64,000 bases of DNA from Pseudopyrenochaeta lycopersici. Its lineage: Eukaryota; Ascomycota; Dothideomycetes; Pleosporales; Pseudopyrenochaetaceae. The notes beneath the pieces are model-generated. The model was not told the origin of the DNA. It did not search any database and saw only the letters and a program-made list of their open reading frames with translations. The stretch lies in the NCBI GenBank assembly GCA_003313425.1, contig NHZP01000006.1:1550001-1614000 (forward strand), read 5' to 3'. The translations under genes and the position numbers were made by a program. Below, piece after piece: positions 56,901 through 64,000 of this stretch; within the stretch, counting starts at the first letter, position 1; the number at the start of each line of letters is the position of its first letter.

Positions 56901-57497
56901 GACCCAATCGGCAAAGTCAGGCCCACATCCAAGATACGCATTCGTGGCCTTCAATGCCGCTTGTTCAGCATGATAATTGCTGCCTGGGTCTTTCTCAGCC
57001 ACCATCCAGCAATGAGGCGATGCGTCCGTATAGAGCAAGATGATGGTCGTCGCATCCTCGCGCATTAATGAGCATGCCCGCGCAAGCCCGGTCTTGGTAG
57101 CTTCAGGGTAATCACCGCCGCCAATGGGCTCAAGGTTCGCGGCAGTGGCCATGAGTCTGTCCGCTGTGACAGCGCCATGGGCATGCTGATGTTGGTCGTA
57201 CCAGCCGCTCCACTCGAGGAGGCCATTCTTGTTGCGGTTTGCCTCGGTGTAGTCGCGATATGCGAGGAGTCCAATACGCGCAAAGCTGTTGGTGAGATTG
57301 GAGATGGCAATGACCTTCGGTAAGGATGTTTGAAGCGAATCAAGGTAATTGAACATGGAATATGTCGCATCGACGAGGATAAGGAGGTCATAAACCTCGG
57401 TGCCTGGCTCTGTCGTCATGGTGGGTAGGTGTGCAGCGACATATTGTTTACTGCGAGGCGCATATATACCGAAGCCCTCGTATCGTCCAGGAGTCAT
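53961..57497 (-). CDS. vWA + RING + IBR-like zinc protein, probable E3 ubiquitin ligase
   Basis: Single exon, 1,178 aa. Residues about 34-260 form a von Willebrand A domain with a MIDAS-like start (LLILVDATYSMFNYL), a Thr loop and the acidic GGGDYPEA loop. A helical middle follows with several CxxC pairs (about 690-830), such as VLICRGCQFP, CGLCVAKDWG and FECTKCLSRI. A RING-type motif lies at about 930-985 (CSLCFNTF, CRRRGCHQQICGDCLNGWYG, CPFCRRPP). An Arg/Glu-rich coiled coil leads to a C-terminal IBR-like module (about 1095-1160: CPVKNCPGC, GCDHMTC, THWCWRCGKGF). RING...IBR order recalls RBR ligases, but with an N-terminal vWA. ATG 57419 (MTTEPGTEVYD) is an equally good start just before vWA. 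Activity and substrates are unknown. Confidence 0.87.
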   Translation of the reverse strand: MTPGRYEGFGIYAPRSKQYVAAHLPTMTTEPGTEVYDLLILVDATYSMFNYLDSLQTSLPKVIAISNLTNSFARIGLLAYRDYTEANRNKNGLLEWSGWYDQHQHAHGAVTADRLMATAANLEPIGGGDYPEATKTGLARACSLMREDATTIILLYTDASPHCWMVAEKDPGSNYHAEQAALKATNAYLGCGPDFADWVSACKRLHQGPRKAHVFCFLDQDLGRHPFNSGYYTYLSTITRGACFSLMNAKPHSIAQVTVDVLLAWMGTIKAGAANTAMPANLIRYKNGDDIKKIKDERDPIANSYFYAHGPTRKAWEVMQQAEDKGKLEIQLRTNLAETLVDTNVLKKYLPKKKTPVSDFAQRYTKDAQYRNIVVEQLKSIIETDVTSMSLNPVFGVLWRAVCNDRSNPARDGLITAFGLQVDKIANADEKVRMKNWLEDSYDYAAEVLEILDSVPQDYRFPCVFLDPTIKFQAAKKKGDKGDDDNDVDEDNRPITAFRRDELLEIGRSCDGRILRRLGKVLTRITYVESAADLPAHIAATTNAELPKIPLALASKKHEWRFWKILLHLVLPGTMLGARPATVLAALAIRIGLKPLFESASAVMLFWRDKWNNLDAPETWNSSCLGLLLDADREYQKQIEGNNKEFAHKEHSLLLNSDRQLFTQLVTYQHTGTNLLTTLTAEVGWTPDKTHMPVGPVLICRGCQFPRSVTIMSEKSGGKCGLCVAKDWGNAEHKTRAIQAHVTKEDTPASDATWVECSMRTCRAQYVCYNPNDLNVRPKCHYCRFQHGLAENERSNNSAPTFECTKCLSRIIWPHEWRAMAPMPFCCTACDNGRKTIVAVDTNAQEICKENGQSWLLRNENGVLKEPLKRSLFHTISTVGAESFLVNVEVLPTLKPEAILTFHGKRIRNQAAVIADLRSWIERRTAEKALCSLCFNTFSKSRIQPACRRRGCHQQICGDCLNGWYGLNTVGSIINTAALFCPFCRRPPAARTLAAYGMGIHAVGDLRVAVEERGQWIHAWCYDCGRARRYMERECARGAPEPVERWNCEECIFSASERARVAEEEARQALELVARLDAREQFEAREAAQRRLYAARRLRKELECPVKNCPGCKTPTQKINGCDHMTCSMPRCGTHWCWRCGKGFGSGSIYGHMSKEHGGMYTGGAGLGYGSDSEDESD

Positions 57498-57830
57498 AGC
57501 GCCCTTTCAGATGGGCTTCTCAGCCCTCGCTACACGAGAGGTGGTTTTCGCTGGCGGCGCGTCGCGCCATGGTAGGCTCCAACGACGCGTCCGTAGCAGT
57601 CATCACTTGGACAGAAACAGCCGTGAACAATGACTAGAAGCGGTGAGGTTACGCCTCAAAGAACAAGAAAGCAAACAGTAAACAGAATGAAATCCAAGGA
57701 CTTCGACCTGATCCCACTGCCCTTTCGGTCAACCAAAAATTAGCTGACTCTGGAGAAGGTTGTTCACCGCACCCCGCGCTAGCCAACGCCACCCCGCACC
57801 CCCATCTGCGCCACCTCTTTCTCCACAGAA
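57498..57830. other. Intergenic, promoter of the vWA-RING gene
   Basis: 333 bp between two minus-strand genes. No motif stands out; there is a short CA/CC-rich tract near 57770-57810. Confidence 0.4.
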
Positions 57831-60218
57831 TCAGTCATAGCGGTCCAAACCCGTATTCTCCCATAATTCCCTTTGTAGTCTCGTCGATAACTCAATACCC
57901 TTCATTTTGGAACAAGTGAGAAAGTATTTTTTGGCCACCTTTGTGTAGTACTCAGGATCAACGTATTTATCCTCATAGAACTCATTGATGCGTCGCTTGG
58001 ACATTGGGTTGCGGCCCACGAGCAGCTCGCCAGCGCACTTGTTACAGACACTCTCCGACACTTTTCTGAAAAGTATACGCTGGGATTCAGCGTCATTTCT
58101 AATGATGGGAGTGTAGCGTGGTAGGTCGATAATTAGACTGTCGATTGCGTGGGAGAAGGCCTCAACGAACGGACGTCTTCGGCGGCTCCGACCGCCTAAA
58201 GAGGAACTCGGGATGATGCAACGCTGCGTATCCAGGTGCACAGAAAGCTGTATTCTCCTGGACAACGATGCCAGGTGCCGGGCTCACACAGATACGTTCG
58301 ACTTGCTCAACAGCAAGATTCCATTCCTTGAAGACGTTGTAGGGAAGGTTGAGATCTGCTGTTGCTGCAAACCCAGCACCGTGCCGTTTCTGGACTCTGT
58401 CGATGGCATTCCGGCAGCGATCGCTACAGAGATGATGGACCCGGTGTTGAGACGGGATGATGTCGCGCATTGCGTCGTTTTTGTCCAACCAGATTGAGCA
58501 AGGCAGGCCAAGCAAGCTGTCATGGAGAGCATTGAGTGCATTCTTGGGAGCTCCTTTCCGTTGCCTCATTCTCCGTAGCTCAGGAAGCGGCCAGTCGTCT
58601 TGACGCATACCATGCAGAAGCGTCCGAACTGCGTCAGTCGTATCGCTGTCTCCATGGCACTCTGAGAAATTGCACCATCCGTAGTCCCTCCACTTGTCAT
58701 AGACTCTCTTCAACACCGTCTCAGGCGAAGACCCTTGACATCTCTTGATGATTTTGGCCATTCGTTCATTAAAGTCATGGAGGCCAATGGCCTCGCCGGA
58801 CATTGGGTCGAGTATCATACCGTATTCAAAGCTTCTCATTTTTCTCTCCAGCCAGTCAAGTGTACAATAACCGCATTGCGTCTCGCCGATTCCTGGACCG
58901 ACCCACCTATCTTTGGCCTCCACTGCGTACTTCTTTTCTCCATTGACTATCTTTACTGTGCCAGTTAGCTTGCCGCCAACGATGAGCGTCCTCTCGCTCG
59001 TCGCTTCAAGAAAGGGGCGCAAGGCCTCCAGACTGTTCGCATTCCTACCATCCACCACGCCCCACCTCATCCACAGTTCTGCTGCACAGGTTCCCCATTC
59101 TGTTGGCTGCCAATGCATCGGCTCTGTCGTGCACAGCCGGTCATACCTCTCAATCAGAGTTCTCTGTGCGCTTACCGGCCCCTCCGGCAATGCGCCTTTG
59201 TCAAAATACATTTTTCCATCTTTCCCATAACTTGCAATATCAAAACGATCTGTGCGCTTATCGCACATATTGAGCAGCGGTATTTTCATTGCTGTAATGG
59301 ATCTGCGGCATGAGTCAAGGCATATCCACTCCGAATATGCCCAGGGGTCTTCTCTCGTTCTTCTTACTTCATGCGCGTCTCCATTATCCCAAGCTGTGGA
59401 AAGGATTTGCTCTTGACAGTACAAACGGGCCGCATAAGTCTCCCAGGCCTCCTTACACTTAGCGGATGCGCCCTCTTCGAGAGCGGGATTGCTGTGGACA
59501 TTATAGTCACATGACTCTATAGTGCCTTGGCACAAGACTCTCATAAAGAGAGAACTCTCCACTCAGATAGAAAGATAGCTTTTGAATCAACTTTTGTAAC
59601 AACACCTTGTACTCTGGGCCTCCGGCCACTGCAGGGATACAGCTTTGGCAGTTTCAAGTCGAAATTATGAGAACCCGAAAAACGCCAGGCAAGCTTCTTT
59701 GGTGATTCTCGAAACTGGCGTATGAAAAGAAATGTACCACCGATCAATACGGCAAGGAAGGTTGCGATGAAGCTGAAAGCGACAATGGGCTGCTTCGAGA
59801 TTGCCTTTCCAATTCTCTTGAACCACTGCGCAACACACTTAGGTATTCGACCACAAAATCGCGGCCACTTCACAGTCGTGGGAGTAGTATGTATGAATAT
59901 ATTTCCACTAGTTTCATTGTCGACCGCATCTGCCTCGTCGCGATATGGCAGTAAAGGATGATGCTCATCGCGACCCGGAAGGTCTATTTCATCGGGGAGA
60001 CCAACTCTTGAAGGTGGTTGTGGTACAGTAAAATTTTCTGTTTGATTCCTGGAATCACCTAGTGAATCTACAAGCCGGCAACCGTCCATCCGTCCAGGTT
60101 GGAGTCCGCGTGCAGGTTCTGCATCCTCTTGCTCTTGCGCAACAATGTCAATACCTGCAATCGCGGCATATGAGAATGTGTCCGCCGCGGCGGGGTCATT
60201 ATGATCGTTTATAACCAT
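57831..60218 (-). CDS. Unrecognised membrane-anchored cysteine-rich protein (tentative 3-exon model)
   Basis: Three consecutive minus-strand frames fit one gene: complement(join(57831..58195, 58242..59556, 59613..60218)), 761 aa. Putative introns are 46 bp (GTGCAC...TTTAG) and 56 bp (GTACAAG...GGAG); both keep the frame, but the splice signals are weak. The first frame starts at ATG 60218 and has one transmembrane helix (VAFSFIATFLAVLIGGTFLFI). The middle frame has no good start of its own (GTG at 59562, ATG at 59544) and the last has none, which supports joining. The body has more than 20 cysteines in recurring pairs (CQGTIESCDY, CNKCAGELLVG) and many Trp. I do not recognise the family. Alternatives are two genes, or a gene broken by a frameshift near 58200. 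Confidence 0.5.
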
Positions 60219-61470
60219 GTTCACTTAGCGGCGCTGTAGTAGTTACACTTGAATTTACTTTAGGCAATAAGATTCTCACCGGGGAAGCCCAGAGTGAAGA
60301 TAAGTGCAGCGGGTCGCACCGGCACTCTGAAGATTCTTCTGCGTCATGGTCTTATGCAACTTAGTTTATTTTGTACTACCCGACAGGTGGCAAGTCAGGA
60401 GCGGAATCCTTGTGCAACAAGCGGGTACCCAACGTATCTACCAAGACCTGTCAATTGCAAGTAATCATGCACTGCAATAATGCACCGCAATCGAAGCGTA
60501 AACTATAAATAGTATTGCCCCAATACCGTAGCTTTATGAAGAGAGACATATTTCACTCAGATGCCGTTAGTAGCAGTTTTCGTGAGCAGAGCATCAATCT
60601 GTGTCCCATAAGTTATGGGCGGAAATAGTCGGCTTTGGCGTCAAACTTCCGCACCAACGCCATAAGCACTAGACAGGACGCGCCCGAAAGCCGGTTATTC
60701 TGCTGTTCATATGTTGCGTCTCCTTGAGACATATCAAGCAGACCCTTACGTCTGTAATTTACGCGTGGTTGGACTGTTTATGTGTTCCCGGTCATCTATT
60801 GGGTAGATACCCTGCGAATAGAAACAAGGACTCTATTGTGTTCAAAACGAGGTCGCGTAACTGCAACAGTCTACTGCCTTGTACCCCGGTGTTTTTTTTT
60901 ACAGAAATTACAGTTCTGTTCACCGGCTGATTTATTCATATGGCAACGCTCGCGTCCGCTAGGAAACGATGTGCATTCTCCTACAGTATTTAAGTTAAAT
61001 TAGTTATGGTATAACAGAATCACAGTGACGTGGAAAAGACAACGTATTCCACGAGTGGAAGCGCGAATATGCTTCCCTCCTGCTTGATGCTACCTTGATA
61101 TCCCTCTCAAAATATCCTTACGGCTAACACTGTTCTCAATAGAACACTCCAGCTCTTGGTGGCATGAAAATGATAATAAAATGCCCAAACCGGACCTCAG
61201 CTTGGTTGCGATCGCCTCAGTCGCGCGATCAGGTCTCTGTTACGATCAGTCTCAGCAACATATTACACTGATTCCACCTTGTCTGAAAACGGTAGTAGAT
61301 ATGTGTGCTTTTATTTCCAAATATGATTATACATAAAGCCCTTGCAACTCAGTAGACATGATAACCAATTTACGGCTGGCATATAGCTGACTAGTTGAAT
61401 TCTTTGCTTCTAGCTAAACTCACGTTCAAAGCTACTTGTTGTTTGTGCTACCTTGGATTCTATCCCAAAT
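60219..61470. other. Intergenic, no gene seen
   Basis: 1.25 kb separating divergently read genes. It contains a run of T at about 60892-60900 and nothing recognisable otherwise. Confidence 0.45.
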
Positions 61471-62412
61471 ATGGGCTCCACTTATTCAACAATCTTCATT
61501 CTCTCTTACACAGTATCAGTGTTCGCCAACCCAACCGGCATGACATGCTTTCCTGGCCAAATCGGTCAACGGCCCATCAGTAACGCGGATGCACAGGTCG
61601 CTATGATGACTTGGATGTCAAGCGTTGGCTGTAATCCTGGTTCAGGGAACGAACTCATTACAATTGGCCTCCATGGCAAGATTATTCATACTGCCAATGG
61701 AGTTACTGCTCAAATGACTACATCTCGCGCAATCGATACTCAGGTCTCTTGCATAGAACTATCAGCCTCCCTTGGCGAGATCATCAAGCGTTGCGCTGAA
61801 AATATAGGGTTTGGTGGCAAAGCAGATAATTGGGGAATTTGGGCCATGGAGATTGGAACACACGCAGGTATTGGAATTCAGGGGAGGAGGGAAGCGTTGT
61901 CGGTCCCAACTACCACCACTGAGATATCGACATCAACAGCAGGGGACTTAAAGGATCAAAAGCCTGCTATAACAGATTCTCCACTTATTTCGCATTCACA
62001 GCAGCTACAGAGAAGAGACCGCACTACCGTTGTTGAGTTTATGGACCGGACTGTTACCCTTGAGCTCTTGACCCCAACCGGTATCCCGCATCGGCAAGTC
62101 CCTACAGATCACTTAGTTGGCCGAATTGAACGTGCATTTAACGATCTTCATTTTTGGGGTGGGTTCGGGCGTAACGTAGACTTCTTCCTTCGCGAGGATC
62201 TAGAGGTTGATGGGGTGACAATTGGTCAAGTCGATATGGAAATTGATTTCAATGTAAACATGGGCCAACGAGGCGCATTTGCATCTCTTTTAGCATTGGC
62301 TGGTGAGGTAAGGAGGCAGTGGAACGTTGATCAATTTCGTTTTTTTTCGTGGAGAATGCTGGGCCCAGGAGAGAACCTTTTTGCAAGCGGAAATTTCCAG
62401 GTATTTGTTTAG
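61471..62412 (+). CDS. Secreted protein of unknown function (candidate effector)
   Basis: Single exon, 313 aa from ATG 61471 (the frame upstream offers only TTG). The N-terminus MGSTYSTIFILSYTVSVFANP is a signal peptide. The mature N-terminal part (about residues 22-145) has four cysteines (MTCFPG, VGCNPG, VSCIEL, KRCAEN) and a GGKADNWGIWAMEIG block, the pattern of a small compact secreted domain. A Thr/Ser linker (TTTTEISTSTAGD) and a KR-like site (LQRRD, about residue 190) precede a Cys-free C-terminal domain (about 195-313), so proteolytic processing is possible. No family is recognised. It lies beside AT-rich gene-free DNA, typical surroundings of fungal effector genes. Confidence 0.75.
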   Translation: MGSTYSTIFILSYTVSVFANPTGMTCFPGQIGQRPISNADAQVAMMTWMSSVGCNPGSGNELITIGLHGKIIHTANGVTAQMTTSRAIDTQVSCIELSASLGEIIKRCAENIGFGGKADNWGIWAMEIGTHAGIGIQGRREALSVPTTTTEISTSTAGDLKDQKPAITDSPLISHSQQLQRRDRTTVVEFMDRTVTLELLTPTGIPHRQVPTDHLVGRIERAFNDLHFWGGFGRNVDFFLREDLEVDGVTIGQVDMEIDFNVNMGQRGAFASLLALAGEVRRQWNVDQFRFFSWRMLGPGENLFASGNFQVFV

Positions 62413-63833
62413 GTACATGGCGCAAAAAGCACACAGTTTAAGATAAAGATATAATACAAAGAAAGGCACATAGTCAAACGCTTAAACTAGGATTTTTATA
62501 TCCCCACGCTTTCAGCAGGGAGTTTCTATAGTGTCTCTATTAAGAGATATTACGAGAATGGGAAAGACATTCAGGTCAGAATAAGTCTAGATACAACGAA
62601 AAAAAACTATATAGATAAGAGAATTTTAAAAAAAAATGAACATGCGTCAAAGTCCTCCAAATTTTGTTCGCGGAGAAAAATCCATAGTGTAGGTGCGGAA
62701 GATATCTTAATATACTATACGTTGCACAGAAGCACATGGATTCTATGTGATTAAACCATCAGGTTACAGGTCACTCTTGGTCTGATCTATGATCTATATG
62801 ATCGCAACAAAACTAAGGCTAAGGAGAGCTAGTCTCCTAAACGCCTTGCATCAATTAGTAGCTTATATAGCTTAATAAAGAAATAATACTTCCCCCAGTA
62901 CTCCTCTATCGGCTAACTAATGAGGAAACACCAAGGTAGGCAAGGTAACCTCCGTTCGAAAAATATTTACATACGATTTCAAGTAGTAATAAAGAGGTGC
63001 TATCCTATTATACTAAGGGTTAACTTTTAGGAGATTAAAGCCTGGACTTTTGCTAGCAACACTATTAGGCCACCATTTGTTGCACTAGGGACCATCGTTA
63101 ATAGGTAGGTATGGCCCTAGCTGTTAATAGTGAACTTAGGCAAGTAGAGTAAGGTAGTAGACGCGCAAGTTATTACTTTTTTTAGACCTCTTATAATTTT
63201 CTTATTGTAGTATTATTAAATTTGGCGTTGAGCTCTTTATTAGAACGTTGCCTAAGTGGTAGGCTAATGTAAACACCCCTCCACATTTAATTATCTCCCT
63301 GACTATACAACACAAGCAGATGGCGTACTAATGAGCTATATGCGTTTTTCTAGCATAAACTCATGCTAGATGAGCCGGATAGAATCGATATACAGGCGAA
63401 TGTTTGTCTTAATACTATTTGACGTTTAGATGTTTTACAATACTGTTTCTCGAGGTAGCTATCGCCTTGGCGCTCGTTCGACTAGCTCTTAGTAGCCTAA
63501 GTACTGTTCTGCTTCTAATTCTCCGGAAATTCCCTAGTTCTGGCACCTGTTACAGCCACTCGTCAAAACTTTCTTCCACCAACGCACGAGCCCTCCGCGC
63601 GTGCACATAGGCTTAAAACTTCAACACTATGTAGCTTAGCCACAATATACAATAAATAATTTATTTTTTAATTAAAAGTTATATATATAATTAGTATTTT
63701 ATTTACTACCTTTACACTTTCTTATATATAGTAATGTATTGTAGCATACTTATAGTAACGCGCCTAATTAGCTTAGCTAGTATCAGGGTTGCCGTTTTAC
63801 TAAGTAATAGTAATTACTATTACTAGGTACTGT
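62413..63833. other. AT-rich gene-free tail, likely decayed repeat DNA
   Basis: TpA-rich sequence with frequent stops in all frames, poly-A/T runs (for example near 62600-62640) and no coherent gene. The composition matches the RIP-decayed part near 50.1-50.9 kb, so old mutated transposon sequence is likely. No terminal repeats or coding relics could be named. The 63-codon frame at 63419-63610 is not convincing. Confidence 0.5.
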
Positions 63834-64000
63834 TAGTAATTACTATTACTTAGTAATTAGTAATTACTATTTAGAATTTTTGTAATAGTAATAGTAATTA
63901 CTATTACTTAGTAATTAGTAATTACTATTTAGAATTTTTGTAATAGCAATAGTAATTACTATTACTTAGTAATTAGTAATTACTAAATAGTAAATAGTAA
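63834..64000. repeat. 58-bp AT-rich palindromic minisatellite (continues past window)
   Basis: Units begin at 63834, 63892 and 63950, spaced exactly 58 bp and nearly identical. One difference is AATAGTAA against AATAGCAA. Each unit holds AGTAATTACT-type segments that are perfect palindromes, so single strands could fold into hairpins. The third copy diverges after 63990 (TAAATAGTAAATAG), and the array may go on beyond the window. Confidence 0.9.

Noticed and set aside
1..64000. CRISPR arrays, bacterial operons or prophage
   Set aside because: Introns, gene families and repeat decay are all of filamentous fungal type; the only tandem repeats are a coding microsatellite and an AT-rich minisatellite without spacers.

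Overview
This window is nuclear DNA from a filamentous ascomycete, most likely a Dothideomycete of the Pleosporales type; that placement is inference. Genes are spaced, lie on both strands and carry short GT-AG introns of about 44-83 bp. The gene content is typically fungal: two HET genes, a CFEM protein, a Zn2Cys6 regulator, a pogo/Fot1-class transposon and a pseudogene with C-to-T / G-to-A decay of the repeat-induced point mutation (RIP) type. No tRNA, rRNA, operon or CRISPR array was seen.

Left third (1-25 kb): a partial C-terminal ORF at the edge, a 12-cysteine secreted protein (1459-2210), a HET gene (2557-4812), a gene-poor stretch with a possible decayed gene, an intact 2,124-bp DNA transposon with perfect 44-bp inverted repeats and a TA target duplication (7346-9469), a multi-pass membrane protein (9819-10998), a 1,616-aa ABCA-type transporter (14668-19571) and a single-pass CFEM protein (23200-24300).

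Middle (25-49 kb): mostly housekeeping or metabolic genes. They are an F-box/LRR-like protein, a short NAD(P)-binding protein, a leucine-rich-repeat protein with a GGCGAT microsatellite, an amino-acid permease with clustered GATA sites upstream, a Zn2Cys6 regulator divergent from a secreted type-B carboxylesterase, a secreted FAD-linked oxidase, a PHO84-like phosphate transporter with five exons including a 35-nt microexon, and a 748-aa protein with an N-terminus like that of fungal STAND proteins.

Right third (49-64 kb): accessory. A full-length copper amine oxidase has been destroyed by RIP-like mutation (49112-51443), with stops replacing Trp and Gln codons and the cofactor-site motif altered. 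Three minus-strand genes follow: a HET protein, a 1,178-aa von Willebrand A + RING + IBR-like protein, and an unrecognised membrane-anchored cysteine-rich protein. A secreted protein (61471-62412) precedes an AT-rich gene-free tail that ends in a 58-bp palindromic minisatellite.

The candidates for something undescribed are the vWA-RING-IBR protein with its unknown Cys-rich neighbour, the two secreted proteins, and the contrast between a RIP-killed gene and an intact, un-mutated transposon in one window. Exon coordinates were worked out by hand from splice motifs and reading frame; none is supported by transcripts.
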